Source: Calcarisporiella thermophila CBS 279.70 (lineage: Eukaryota > Calcarisporiellomycota). From it: a stretch of DNA of 64,000 bases. Positions 24,294 to 36,830 of the stretch are shown in pieces (position 1 is the stretch's first letter; the number at the start of each line of letters is the position of its first letter). The stretch is from assembly GCF_041956535.1 (NCBI RefSeq), contig NW_027192198.1:97043-161042 (forward strand), read 5' to 3'. A program made the translations under genes and the position numbers. The notes under the pieces are model-generated. The model was not told the origin of the DNA and made no database searches. It saw nothing but the letters and a program-made list of their open reading frames with translations.

Positions 24294-26302
24294 ATCGATA
24301 AAGGCTTGTGTTCAAGTGTCTTGTTTGATTGATAGTGATTGATATAGAGCTAGAGGAGGTTGTTGACAGCTTATATACCTATTGAGAAAAGACTGACATT
24401 TTTAGAACGGAAGGTCAGAAGATATGGATGGTGGTTTATATTTTTAGAGAATAGTGCAACAAGAGAAGCCGAAAGGTATTTTTAGCGGGTGTTGTGTTGA
24501 GCGAGGACAGAGAAAGTATTTTTCGCGAAAAAATGAGATAGCAAAAATAGTGGCAAAATGGCTGTCTTTCGGTGAGGAATCAACGTAAGCAGAAAAACAG
24601 AAGGAGCTAAGCCCCCTTGTTCCGGAATAACAAAAGCGTCTTGGGCCGCAGGGATAGAGTACTCGTGCATTAGTCTACCCTACATGCGTTCGTGTGAAAA
24701 ACACGCGATAAACTGTACGCAACAGTAAAGCGTCCAATATATGCCTATTTTTAGACGGGATTTCAGAGAGATCTGGCTTTCTTCCCCTTAGATTTTGCTG
24801 AATATTTGAAAATCAGACTAATTTAGTCGAGAAGTACATCGTTTAATAAAGCGAGGATTTCCCGGCGAGTATCTCTAAGCATTAAACAGATTTCTCTAAT
24901 GGTATGTATTGGAAATTACAATGCGTTGAAAATCCTACTCATTAACCTCCAGGGAACATCAAAAGTCTTTTTTTTTTAATTTAGGAAAAAGGGTTCAGAT
25001 TTGAATTGCGCGAAAAACTCATATGGAGGTCTTGTGACAAAGTATTTTTAAACTGACAAAGGTAGCCTCCCAAATAATTTTAATTACCTTTTGAGTAGTT
25101 CTAGCTCGCCACTTTGCGCAAGATTTCCCATTGTCAAGAGATAGGAAATAGCGGGATCACCCTGAAATGTATTTAATTTTTTTTTGTTTTGCTTCGTGGA
25201 TTATTCAGGCTCACTAGTGATAGCAGAAGACAGATTCAACTTCAATCTTTTGAAATTATCTAGTCACACATTATGACTGATTTACTGTGCATGCCTTAAA
25301 GCTGTTTCCGAACATGCATACCTCCCGCATGCTACTGTAAAAAACGTGAAGATGTCCAGCGAGTTGCAATAAGCCAAAGGTTGGCGGAAATCGTAGATTG
25401 CCGCAGAAGCATATTAAATCAAAACCACATCTAAATGTTTCTGCTAGAGTTGCACGATAACTACGTTGACGCGTGTCCATATTTAATAGAATACAGAGTT
25501 AGAATTAGACCAGTTATTACTTCCCCAAAAAAGGTGTATATGGCCGTAGATGAAATCAACGTAGAACTGAATGTAAACCCGGACTCAATGCCTTGAATGA
25601 TCCTGTTTAAAATCCCATTAAAAACTACTAAAGAAAGTTGGCCTAATTGCAATTGGTGCCCTACTAACCTTGTGGTTTTTCACTCCCCTTCCACCTCCCA
25701 AACATGAGATATTCTATGAATAGCCTCTGAGAAGCTCTCAGAAATACGCTACTTTATTTGGATCACAAGAGATTTTGTCTTATTTGAAATATTTGAAAGA
25801 TGCATTGGTTTATTCCTTGACTTAGGTTGTCCAGATGGTGTAATATTTTCTCTAGAAAATCAACCTGTTTTTCTATTTTAATTCACAGCACCTTCCTCAT
25901 TAATAACTGGGTTTGGAAGCAGTCGTGAATAATAAAACCATTAAGTCAACTGTCAAACTTACGATTGGGGTGATACCCAAGCCACGATTGATAAATGAGG
26001 GAAAGGGCACCCAAATTTGTCTGTTAATCAATCTGATTCCATCATTCTTACCTTGTGATCTGGATGTGAGCTAGTCTCAATGGACATCTATCCGCACTTG
26101 ATATAATACAATATATACATATATTGCTTTCATAAATTGGCTGCTCTCATACATTATTCGAATCGACACACTTCATTTCACGTACCTGATAGACTAGACC
26201 CGTTCCCCCAATTCTTACCCATCATTTCCGTAATCAGCGATTATTTTTCTCTTTTATTATTGCGTTTAGCGTGTCATATTAATACAGGACAATCTATTTT
26301 TA
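24294..26302. other. Gene-poor region, 2.0 kb
   Basis: The longest stretch without a gene. It is AT-rich, with only short frames lacking motifs. No tRNA box pair, snRNA signature or inverted-repeat element was recognised. Confidence 0.5.
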
Positions 26303-27588
26303 ATGGCGAGTAATTCTAAGTAGGCGCCGCTGTTCTTTTATTTTTAAATAGATTGTTTGATTTTTACGCGCCAACCTCGATTGTGTTTTTATCCTAGGAA
26401 ATTTTCAAGCATTGAGGATGAGCTAGCCTACTACAAACAACAAGCGAAACAGCTGGCCGAAGCTCTAAACGAAACGCAGGCAGGGCTCGATGAATTCCAG
26501 CAATCGTCACGTGAGCTCGAGGATGAACTTGAACGCGAATTAGAATTACGGGAGAGACGATGTCGAGAGCTCGAAGGACGTGTTGAGATATTGGCTGGCG
26601 AGGTGGAGGAATGGAAAGATAAATATCGTGATAGTCAAAAGGTGGCAAATCAGACAGCAGAGCAGATGCAGCGTGAAATCGAGACTTTACGTAGTTTGCA
26701 CGAAACGTTCAAGGTGAGAACACGAGAGCTGGAGCTAGATAATGACGATCTCGAGAGAACTGAGAGGTAAATTGATCGTGCTTGGGCACAGAATATCTCC
26801 AGATTGTCAGGTTGGAATTTCTTATATTCTTTTATGGGTACACATTTATAGAGCTGCGCAGAGTAGTCTACAAGACCTGGAGTCAAAATTCAATAAAATG
26901 GTGGAGCGAAATGCAATGCTAGAGAATGAACTAGAGATTAAAACACAACTTCAAGAACAAAATCAGCGACTAAAGGATGAATTACGAGGTGAGAACATTT
27001 CCGCGCTGTTAAGGAAAGCTCACAGCGGTTACTAAATACTCCATTTTTTTACTGCCTCCCCATTTCCACCTCTCAGATGTAAATACGGAAATGGCTGTCT
27101 TGAAGCAGAAACTTCAGCATCAGGAGGAGCGGCGCAAGATGGCCTCTATCATGGAAATCCCGATGACGCCACGCACATCACGGCTAGGAGAGAATAACCA
27201 CAACCATTACAAAACCCCGATGCGTGGATTCCGCACTCCCGCAGCTATGCCCATGTCTCCGCTTACGCCGGCCAATAACCCCGTAAGAATGGTGCAGGAA
27301 ATGGTTGGGCGTGTGAAAACATTAGAGGCCCGACTTCAATCCTGTCGTTCTACGCTGGTGGCCCCCCTCTTAACCACCGGTCCAACCACGGCCACCGACG
27401 TAAAAACAGCACCCGTCGCCACGATAAGTCCACCCTCCTCCATCCCAATCGCTCCCAATTCCACCCTGATGAACCGCCCAGGCTCCCCTCGGCGGCCAAC
27501 CTCGCCCGTTCCCCTCTCTCCAAAATACCGGCGAAAATCGCTAGGATTTCGTAGCGTGAGTGCGGCCGATTATCTACGAAATCATTGA
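26303..27588 (+). CDS. NudE/Ndel1 dynein-regulator coiled-coil protein
   Basis: Exons 26303-26319, 26398-26766, 26852-26988 and 27077-27588; 344 residues. The first exon is only 17 nt (MASNS plus two bases) and splices to KKFSSIEDELAYYKQQAKQL, the hallmark N-terminus of NudE proteins that begins the Lis1-binding coiled coil. The coil runs to about residue 195 (ETFKVRTRELELDNDDLER, LQDLESKFNKMVERNAMLE). The C-terminal half is low-complexity with SP/TP sites (IPMTPRTSR, FRTPAAMPMSPLTP), likely phosphorylation sites. NudE links Lis1 to dynein for nuclear migration. Confidence 0.9.
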
Positions 27589-27836
27589 GGATTTCTTTCT
27601 AATGTTAATACTATCCTTCCCATATGTTGTGCTCTATTTTATATTATTATGTTTTATATACACATTATGAATATACATTTTTTAATGTTTATCGAAAGCC
27701 GCTTTGAGAGGATGCGCTTATTTGCGGAAAGAAAAAACAAAAGAAATGTAAATCAAAGACGGTCCACTTTATAGAATCTCTTTCTAACTAAATAGCAAAT
27801 TATTAATACATAATAACAAACACACTATGGATTGAT

Positions 27837-28869
27837 TTAAACACGCCCCCGTGCTGTTCTTGCAATGCGTGATGGCGCCACTCGCCCTCTTGTTGTTGTC
27901 CCCCGTGGAATTGACGATCCAGCTCGTCCTCCTGAACTAGCTGTTGTATCCGCAGAGCGCATCGTAGCTCCCGTTGCTTTCACCCCACTAGCACCTGCTC
28001 CTCTGACAGATGATGTAGTTCGAGTGACGGTGGCACGGGCAGCTGGTCGTGTTGTTGTACGCGTGGTACCCCTTACGGAGGAGATGGTTCCGCGCAAATT
28101 GGATATGCCGCGACGGGTGGTGGTACCGCGTTTCTTTTGCTCTGCAGCAGCTAATGCAGCGGCTCTGGCCGCCGCCGCCTCCTGCTCTTGGCGGAGCCTT
28201 TCTTCATATTCTTTACGCTCTCGCTCAATTCGTTCTTCTTCCTCCCGCATGAATTCGATATCCTAGGTTCAACACTGTCAGCAAAAGAGATAAAAAAAGG
28301 CGAGTATAAAAATAGGTACAGCATCACCGCCTTGCCATGTTGGGTCCTCTAATAAGCGGCGAGTATGTTCTGCTTGGGATAGGATACTGATCCAAATATC
28401 GAGCAGGCGGTCTGTCTGATCTATCGTTTGAGAAAATTGCTAGACGATTCAAGTGATTAGATAGACATTAATCCCAATTGGAAGGCAGCGATCAAAATTT
28501 GGTATTTACCTGGAATCGACCTCGCACTGCTTGCATATTAGTGTTAATCCCCTCCATGCCTCTATTCATTTTCTTCAATGTTTCCAGCTCTCGTATTCGC
28601 TCTTCTCTAATCTCAGGATCATCATCCGTTTCTTCTTCGATATTCTCTGTAGGCTGCGACTGGTGTTTTAATTTTAAGTTGTGCTGGTGCAGGAGAACTC
28701 TTCGCTGCAGCTGATGTGCGGATGGAAGGGGGATATCAGGGAAGTCTGGAGAATAGTCGAGAAGTGAGGAATCGTGAGGCATCTGCTGTTCCAGGATATT
28801 ATCATCAGTGTCGAGAGAATGGGAATGATCTACAGCAAGGAGGAAGGAATCATCTTCGGAGGTATCCAT
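27837..28869 (-). CDS. DUO1: DASH complex subunit Duo1
   Basis: Exons 28869-28510, 28439-28320 and 28262-27837, all phase 0; 301 residues. The core matches Duo1: RIRELETLKKMNRGMEGINTN, then after the first intron QFSQTIDQTDRLLDIWISIL and SQAEHTRRLLEDPTWQGGDAD. A charged coil (MREEEERIERERKEYEERLR) and a basic Arg/Thr/Gly tail follow, which may contact microtubules. DASH rings couple kinetochores to spindle microtubules in fungi. Its 3' end faces that of the NudE gene. Confidence 0.88.
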
Positions 28870-29040
28870 GATTGTGTTGTCTGGGAATGTTTCTCTTTAA
28901 AAAAGACGCGTTAGTCGCGTCTGGATTATATTTGACCTTTCGTGTGATGCATTATGCGGCGCAGCAAAATTTCTGACTTTCTAAAGGGTGTAATATTAAG
29001 ATTAAAACAACTGAGAGATCGCAAAATTAAGCGATAGAGA

Positions 29041-31599
29041 ATGGAAGATTCTGAGCACATTACGCAGGATCCAGCTCACACACAAGATAGCGAACAGAAT
29101 ACTATAGAAACCAATTCTACTAATGAAGATCATGCTCAGCAAACACAGGGATCCGACGACAATGAGGCACGTAGTTTAAATCCAGTGCCCAGTGTGCCTC
29201 CAGCACCGTTTGGTCAAGGAGAAGGCTCCCTGCATGCTTTCGCTCCGCCTCCAGTTTTTACTCTACCTCCCGGGTGGACACAGCATCAATCCCCAACTGG
29301 GCACCCGTACTTTTATAATTCAATCACCGGGCAAAGTAGCTGGGTGCCTCCTCCCCCGCAACCCCTTGCATATCCTCCTCCCCAAATGGCGCCAAGCCCA
29401 ATCCCGAAACAGCCCACGGAAAAATCGCCCAAAAAAAAGGCTCCTAAAGACAAAGCAAAGTCTATGCGTCCCATTCCGGGAACATCTTGGCGGCTCGTCA
29501 CCACTCACCAAGGCAATGAGTTTTATCACAATAAAGAGACGGGCAAATCTTCCTGGGTATTACCAGAAGAAATCCGGGAGGCAGTCGATAAAATGAAGCA
29601 AGAGGACAAAGAAAGAGAGCGAGAAGAGGAAGAGAAAAAGAAAAGAAAAGCCGAGGAGGAGGAGCTAGAGGCAAAGAGAGTGAAACGCGAGAATCAAGAG
29701 GACATGGAGTGAGTAGCGTTCTTCCTTTCGATTTTAGGTCTAACGATGCTATGTTTTTGGTATACTAATAAATAAGCAACTTTGCTAGAATAACCGAAGA
29801 CGACTTTGCGTATCAGCTCCAGTTTATGGACGAAGAAACACGCCGTGAACTTGGGATAGAGGCAGAGCAGTCACAGGAAACAACTGAGGAAGAGAAAAGA
29901 CCGGAGCGGACTTCAGGAATTCTAAGTGAAGAAGAGCGCAAAGAAGCGTTTCGACAACTTCTTCTTGAGTCAGACATCAATCCTTTTGGGACATGGGAGA
30001 AGGAACTCTCAAAGTTTATTCATGATTCGAGATATACTTGTATGCTATTTTTTTTCCGACAGAGCTACCGATTTGTCTAGAGATGTTTAACCTGAATTTT
30101 TTTTTGGAACAGTGGTGGAAAAGATTAAGGATAGGAAAGATATCTTTGATATGGTTTGCCGAAAATTGATCCAAGAGCGAAAATCCCAGAAAATAGATAA
30201 GCCAAAGGTAGAGCCATTTTTATTTTGATCGTCTGCTTGTAATCTTAATATATTTTCCCTGCCAACTTATTAGAGTGGCCGAGACCAATATTTGCAACTG
30301 CTCGCGGAAGAGACCACCCACCGCACCTACTGGGACGACTTCTCTCGTCGTTTCCGTCGCGACAAGCGGTTTACAGCTTTAGATAGCGCAAAAGAGCGCG
30401 AAACTCTGTTCAAGGATCATGTGGCGAAGTTGAGAGAGAGTATGTAAAACTATCACCAATAGAGTGGGTGACCGAGGCGCTAAATCTATTTTGTCACTCT
30501 ATTTGTAGAGCGAAAAATGGAAATGAAGAAGGCGCGGGATGATTTCTTAGAGCTGTTGAAAGAGACGTCAGAAATTGGGCCTAATTCGAGCTGGAGGAAA
30601 ATTAAACAAATCATCTGTGATGATCCACGATATGAAGCGGTGGGCTCTTCTACGGAACGAGAAGATATCTTTTATGATTATTGTCGACAGTTGGAGGATG
30701 AAGAAAGAGAAGAGCGAAGAAGAGAGAGGGAAAGGAGAGCCAAGTAAGGATTGAAGTCTTTCTAATCACCCCATGGCATGTTATGACTGATGCTTATTTG
30801 GTTCCCCACATTTGTTTAGAGAGGAAGCAAGTCTTCGTGAGCGTGAACGTGTCGTTCGAGCCCAGAAACATCGCCAGCTTCGTGAGATGGATAATCAAAA
30901 GTCAGCCGCTATCCGTGAGGAGGCCGTCGGCCAGTTTAGATCTCTGCTGGTTGATTTTGTTCGCTCCCACCAACTGACCTGGTCCGAAAAACGAGCGGAT
31001 TTGGAGCGCGACCCGCGGTTCCACCCGTCCACCTTAACAGAGGATGAGCGTAAGAGGCTATTTGCCGAGCATACAGACGAAATTTACAGAAAGCGAGTTA
31101 AGCAATATCAGACACTGCTCGATGCATACCCACTCAATGCCGAATGGTTAGAAATTCGTGATGCAGTCCGGGAGGATCCAAGAACCACGCGCCTAACTAA
31201 AGAGGAAAAGCTACTGGAGGAACTTTTTGACCAGTATCAGAGGGAAAGACAACAGCGAGCTATCGAGGAGTTTCTAGAATTGCTTAATGAGAGTCATTTC
31301 CTGGAATTCAGAGTACGCTGGGTGGTCATGGGGGGGGGAGGTGGGCGAGGATGGACAGCCGCCCGAGAAAAAGCCTGTGTTGGATTATAATGAAATTATT
31401 GACGTTCTCAAGGTGAAACCCTCCGCTCTGCTAGTTATTTTGCGTTGATCTAACCTCCGGTCTTTTTTACTTACAGGAGGACAAGAGATACCATGCTCTG
31501 GACCATGTTCCGGAAGAGCGAGATAAGTTAGTACGCAACCATATTAAAAAGGTGGAAGACCGTGCATCAAAGATCAAATCAGTTCATGTTAATCATTAA
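29041..31599 (+). CDS. TCERG1/Dre4-like WW and FF domain protein with apparent frameshift
   Basis: Exons 29041-29708, 29789-30039, 30113-30207, 30274-30439, 30509-30743, 30820-31412 and 31477-31599, about 709 residues once a frame break is allowed for. Two WW domains (LPPGWTQHQSPTGHPYFYN; TSWRLVTTHQGNEFYHN) precede FF repeats (FRQLLLESDINPFGTWEKEL, FLELLKETSEIGPNSSWRKI, FRSLLVDFVRSHQLTWSEKR). The ending EDKRYHALDHVPEERDKLV matches TCERG1 rather than Prp40. This family couples RNA polymerase II elongation with splicing. The exon total is one base more than a multiple of three; the frame changes at a run of nine G (31330-31338), after which GEDGQPPEKKPVLDYNEII continues in another frame. All other junctions agree. 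Confidence 0.85.
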
Positions 31600-31669
31600 A
31601 CAATACATTATTTATGGGCAATAAAGAGGGAATATCAACTAACAAAGGCATGGTTGTCGGTTCACACTC

Positions 31670-32145
31670 TTATCCATTTCCTTCAAACACCACTTGTGCA
31701 ATCACATATTCACCATCATGAGAAATAGAGACATGAGCCCGTGATATTCCCAGCTTTTTCGCGTTTTCAATGCGAAGTTGAGGCTTTCCTATAAATAAGA
31801 GATGAGTCAGGCGAAAATAGAGTCCAGCATCTGTGCACACACCATTAACTTTATAAAGTGTAACTTCTTTCCAATTCAGACGATGCGATGGATAAAGCGC
31901 CTTATAACATGCCTCTTTCACGGTCCATCTACAAATACAGCTCAACATTTACGGTCTGGGGCATTTAATCAATGAAGAAATTACCTTGAAGAGAGAAAAG
32001 AAACGGGGTCATTTTGCCATGGTTCCTCCTGCTCCGCGGGGCTGAGTATCCTCCGAGCGAATAACTTGGGGTTAGTCGGTCGTCGCGACAAAAGTGCTTG
32101 CAACCGTGGGATGTGGAGCATGTCGACTCCTATGCCCACAATCAT
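31670..32145 (-). CDS. PPT2: Holo-[acyl-carrier-protein] synthase (AcpS-type, Ppt2-like)
   Basis: Exons 32145-31985 and 31928-31670; 139 residues, normal for AcpS. The start MIVGIGVDMLHIPRLQ carries the magnesium-binding Asp, and the intron falls inside FLSSRWTVKEACYKAL, the second signature (W-x-x-KEA-x-x-KA). HVSISHDGEYVIAQVVFE closes the fold. The enzyme moves 4'-phosphopantetheine from CoA to a carrier protein; in yeast Ppt2 serves mitochondrial ACP. No obvious presequence comes before the catalytic start. The gene is divergent from YIF1, with 138 bp between start codons. Confidence 0.9.
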
Positions 32146-32283
32146 TGTGGAAAGAGAGTTATTGTGGCGCAGATATCTCTTGAGTGATATTAAAAATTAA
32201 TTTTTTCGTTGGAGGCAGGTGGTCATTGCCTCCAACAAACCCCCTACCCTTATCGCACGTCTACTGAACACCTCGGCTTGAAA

Positions 32284-33722
32284 ATGTATAGTTCGTACGG
32301 ACGGCACCAATACCAGCAACAGCAACAACAATCCATACACCAAACCTACTCACACTCACACCGTAGTTATCCGTATCGCCCAACTACCGCCTCACCCCCA
32401 CCGCTTCAACACCCTGTCCCCACACATCCATTTCATGTCCGCGACGCACCCACCCCACCCCCCGCACCAAGACATTCCAGTCATGCACAGCCTTACTATT
32501 CCATGTATGGAGATCAATCTCAATTCTCAGGAAGACAACTGCATCAACAGCATGGAATGGACTTTAACCAAATGCTAGGAATTGATGACGCTACGGCAAG
32601 ACTGGGGGTACAGTTTGGGAAATCGGCTGTCATGGCGGGCCACGAATATATGGAGAAAAATGTGCGGAGAGAGAATTCAGACTAGTGAAAGTGCTTGCAT
32701 TAATCTGATTTTATTGCTCCAGCTAAACAGATACGTTAACATATCGACGCTTAAATACTACTTTAACGTCACAAACACATACGTGCTTGGCAAAATTAAA
32801 CTGCTAGTCTTCCCGTGGCGACATAAAGTAATTAAATTATACGGCCTAATCTGTAGGTAGTGTTGGGTTTGTATCATAATTTTGTCTTTATTCTAGCCCT
32901 GGGCTCGAGCAATAAAGCGGTCAGAAAACACGGGGCAAATAGAGGGCTATCGGCCACCAAGAGAAGATATTAACTCGCCGGACCTGTACATACCAGGTGA
33001 GTTACACTAAAGCTTTCCAAAGCCCCCGCTTTTCCGCTCAAATCGTGTAACCCCGATATTAGCAATGGCATTCGTAACGTATGTTTTACTAGTCGGACTA
33101 ATACAAGGACGAGCGCGAAGGTAAATTCATATCGCTGTGACTCCCCAGACTTTTCTTTCAGTGTGCTAACGCGCTCGGCGATGAAGATTCCACCCGGAGC
33201 TACTGGGATTGACCGCTTCAAGTGCCATGGCAACGATGATCTTCGAGATGGTTGTAATCAAGCTTGGCTGTTACCTGTTAAACATTTCCACAGATATTCA
33301 GCTCTTTGACTTGCTCGCTTACTCTGGGTACAAATTTGTCGGGTTAGCACGCTATTTTTGGTCCCTTTCTTGTGCAGAAAATTTCCTAATACTTCGCGCT
33401 ATGAAACATAATAGAGTCATCATTACATTACTCGTAAAATTAGTGTTGCCGAGTTGGATGGCTTGGGCTACATATCTCTATACCGCACTCGCCATTGGCT
33501 TTTTTCTGGTAGAAGTATTTTCCTTCCAACAGAGCTGTATATCGAAGGGCTAACGTGCACATTCACTGCTAACAGCTACGATCCCTACGATACATGGTCC
33601 TGCCTGACTCGTCCACAACGACCACCACGGCCGCCAATGCCCCGCCATTGCGCAAGCGTCGTGTCTATTTCCTCTTTCTGATTTCTTCGCTGCAACTAGT
33701 CTTCATGTTCCTTCTCATCTAA
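32284..33722 (+). CDS. YIF1: Yif1, ER-Golgi transport membrane protein
   Basis: Seven exons: 32284-32661, 32723-32827, 32897-32996, 33063-33120, 33187-33342, 33415-33508, 33576-33722; 345 residues, all phases consistent. A Gln/Pro/Tyr-rich N-terminus leads to the family block GIDDATARLGVQFGKSAVM and YVNISTLKYYFNVTNTYVL, KIKLLVFPWRHK, then PDLYIP and five membrane helices (MAFVTYVLLVGLIQG; FHPELLGLTASSAMATMIF; DLLAYSGYKFVGVIITLL; AWATYLYTALAIGFFL; VYFLFLISSLQLVFMFLLI). Yif1 works with Yip1 in COPII vesicle formation and fusion at the Golgi. The last three introns were placed from the conserved helices. Confidence 0.92.
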
Positions 33723-33959
33723 ATTAAATTGTCACATGCCACCATGTGACTGCTGATTTTATTCCCACTGTCATTCGGGTCATTTTGCTTCTTCACGGGA
33801 ATTCTCGTGATAATAAAAACCCCTGTTCTGGCACACTTTCCTAGTTTTCTTCGTTTTGCCTTTTTTTTCCTTGTGAACTTACTTTTGTTTTCTTCGAGCC
33901 TCTTTGTTTTCTCTTTGCTTTTTCCCACTCCTCGCCCCAAACACTCAATTTTATTCAAT

Positions 33960-35718
33960 ATGTCCAATACTTCCGTCCCAGGCGTGTCTATTCTCGGCCC
34001 CGTCTCCGCCCAACATGCCGAAATCCTGACGCCAGAATGTCTCCAATTCTATGCAACCCTGCATCGTATCTTTAATACCACCCGCAAAAATCTTCTCCAG
34101 AGGCGCGTCTTCCGCCAGCAAGAACTCGACCGTGGCGTCCTACCTGATTTTCTGCCCGAGACTGCACACATCCGCAATGACCTTCATTGGCGTGCGGCAA
34201 AACCTGCCCCAGGATTGCGCGACAGAAGGGTGGAAATCACCGGGCCCGTTGACAGGAAAATGGTGATTAATGCCTTAAATTCCGGGGCCATGACCTACAT
34301 GGCTGACTTTGAAGACAGTCATGCGCCAACCTGGGAAAATAATCTGGATGGACAAATTAACATGAGAGATGCGGTTCGGGGAACCATTTCTTATGTTGGA
34401 CCCAATGGAAAAGAGTACAAGTTGAGACAGGATGGAAAGGTGGCCACACTTATCGTCAGGTAGGTGTATTTCGCGAAAAAAGGTCTAATTCATTTCATTA
34501 ACAACTATAATTTTTAGACCCCGCGGATGGCATTTGGACGAGAAGCATGTCATCGTCGATGGCCAGCCTGCATCAGCGTCCATTTTCGACTTTGCTCTCT
34601 ATTTCTTCCACAACGCTAAGGCATCCATTGAACGAGGATTTGGACCGTACTTCTATTTGCCGAAGATGGAATCGCATCTAGAAGCAAGGTAATTCATCAA
34701 CACTATTAGGAGAAGTGATATTGTGCGATTACTGAAAGGGGACATGTTGTCTAGACTTTGGAACGATATCTTCAATGTCGCGCAGGATATGATCGGTATT
34801 CCCCGCGGGACCATTCGTGGCACTGTTCTCATTGAAACCATTCTTGCCGCATTCGAGATGGACGAGATCATTTATGAGCTACGTGAACATTCCTCAGGAC
34901 TTAACTGTGGCCGCTGGGATTACATTTTCTCCGTTATCAAGAAATTCCGTCTCAACCCACTTTTTGTTCTCCCAGACCGCTCCGATGTGACCATGACCGT
35001 ACCATTCATGGATGCTTATGTGCGACTTCTGATCAAAACTTGCCACCAGCGCGGAGTTCACGCCATGGGTGGAATGGCTGCTCAGATCCCAATCAAAGAT
35101 GATCCCAAGGCCAATGATGCTGCTATGGCCAGAGTTAAAGCCGATAAATTGCGTGAAGTCCTTGCGGGCCATGATGGTACATGGGTTGCCCATCCAGCGT
35201 TGATTAAAATCGCGATGGATATCTTTAATGATCATATGCCTCAACCGAACCAAATTCACATTCGCCGGGATGATGTTCATGTGACAGCCAAGGATCTCTT
35301 GAACATGCGCGTCCCAGGAGCGATCACCGAAGCCGGAATCAGGAACAATCTCTCGGTAGGATTGATCTATATGGAAGCCTGGCTTCGCGGCGTTGGCTGT
35401 GTCCCGATTCACCATCTCATGGAAGATGCTGCCACGGCGGAAATTTCGCGCTCACAGTTGTGGCAATGGGCCCGCCACCGCAGTGTTACACGTGAGGGCA
35501 AGGAGATCACTCCCGAATGGTTGCTCCAACTTCTGAACGAAGAAGTTGAGAAGCTGAAGCAGCAATTGGGCGGCCAACGGTTCTCTGCATCGAAATTCGA
35601 GCTTGCCAAGCGTTACATGGCCACTCAGATCACTGGCGACGACAAATATGCAGACTTTTTGACAACCCTTATTTACAATGAAATCATAACCACAGGATCA
35701 AACAAAGCTAAGATCTAA
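33960..35718 (+). CDS. Malate synthase (glyoxylate cycle)
   Basis: Exons 33960-34459, 34518-34688 and 34755-35718; 544 residues, typical for fungal malate synthase A. Conserved blocks include [77 protein letters not shown] and [20 protein letters not shown]. It condenses glyoxylate and acetyl-CoA to malate, letting cells grow on acetate or fatty acids. The protein ends NKAKI; the tripeptide AKI fits the loose peroxisomal PTS1 rule (small-basic-hydrophobic), so a peroxisomal location is likely. Confidence 0.96.
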
Positions 35719-36390
35719 AAAAATATGAAATAACATATGTTATTTAGTGTTATGAACAAGATGTTTGCGTGTACATTTTATTATATATTCCTAAAAATAA
35801 ATGGATATTGTAGTAATTCTACATCAAGTAGTAGTTTGTGGTACAGTGTAGAAATGGGCATATAATGGATTCAATATTTGACGTGTGACACTGTCGCGTC
35901 TTCTCTAAACCCATGCAATGCAACGAAGCTAGAGCCCTTATTTTTTCTTATTGCTATTCTTAACGATCTTGAGATCGGTCAATGAATATTTGTCAGGTAC
36001 ACAGTTCACTTATATCCTCTTACTACTGTTTATTCCTATCATATTTTTATTGCAAGATGTTCTACAAAAAAATTTTCTTGTAGTGATATTAATTTGAAGG
36101 TAGTTGTCAAATAAACGCCTATATAAACCGAATGCAAAGCAAATTAGTGCTTGTGAAGAACATCAAGTAGAAGAGTCGTTATCCTCATTGATTATATGAA
36201 GGAAATAAGTACAGCCTCCTACGACATGTTCCAGTTATATTCTACTATTTTCTTCGCGAAATTAATGGCAAAAATACCCACTTCTGCAAGAAGAGTGTAC
36301 TCTATCAACTCAGATGAATGACTGCTTAAATTTATGCTCATCCCATAATCTCGGGAATATAATGCTAAGCCACCAATCTCCCTAGACATG
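35719..36390. other. Intergenic, AT-rich, 0.7 kb
   Basis: 3' flank of malate synthase and upstream region of the U4 gene. No coding signal seen. Confidence 0.5.
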
Positions 36391-36398
36391 TATAAAAA
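36391..36398 (+). promoter_or_regulatory. TATA box of U4 snRNA gene
   Basis: TATAAAAA lies 34 bp before the predicted 5' end of U4, in the range expected for RNA polymerase II start selection. Confidence 0.5.
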
Positions 36399-36424
36399 CC
36401 AGGTTATAGTGATAATTGATCCCT

Positions 36425-36563
36425 ATCCTTGTGCACGGGCAAACCTGCATCAGTGAGGCTCAGCCGAGATCAGGTCATTGCTAATTGAAAACTACCCAGT
36501 TGCACGTCTAGACGCTTGCCCTTCGGGTGAGCGGCTAGCAATTTCTGGAGGTGTTCTGCACCA
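36425..36563 (+). ncRNA. U4 spliceosomal snRNA
   Basis: The 5' end ATCCTTGTGCACGGGC is close to yeast U4 and pairs with U6 in stem II. A kink-turn hairpin follows (CAGTGAGG...CCGAGATC), which binds the 15.5K/Snu13 protein. The stem I segment ATTGCTAATTGAAAACT is the same as in human U4. A stable 3' hairpin (CGCTTGCCC/GGGTGAGCG) and an Sm site AATTTCTGG come next, then a short GGTG/CACC terminal stem. Total length is about 139 nt, like U4 elsewhere. The Sm site has one C where AATTTTTGG is usual. The exact 3' end is uncertain by a few bases. Confidence 0.93.
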
Positions 36564-36830
36564 ACAATTATAAAAAAAAGAAAAAGAGATCTTAATCTGA
36601 ATTGCTATACCTAACTTGATCTTAGGATTAAGAATCCTCGTTCAAGGCAAATCCTCTCAGGATGATTGCACAACGCAAATTTTCCCTTTCGCTCACCATG
36701 TATTGTCGGTGTTTATCGTGGGAAAAATAGCACTAAATGAGCCACCTCCATTTTTATTATCACACCTTGACTCCGTGCTCCAAGTTATAATCTTTCTCAT
36801 CAAGCAAAATATATTTGTAGTTCATCAAAC

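Noticed and set aside
28010-28250. Possible CRISPR or tandem peptide repeat in the Arg/Thr/Gly-rich tail
   Set aside because: It is the low-complexity basic tail of Duo1; no regular repeat-spacer spacing, and the genome is eukaryotic.
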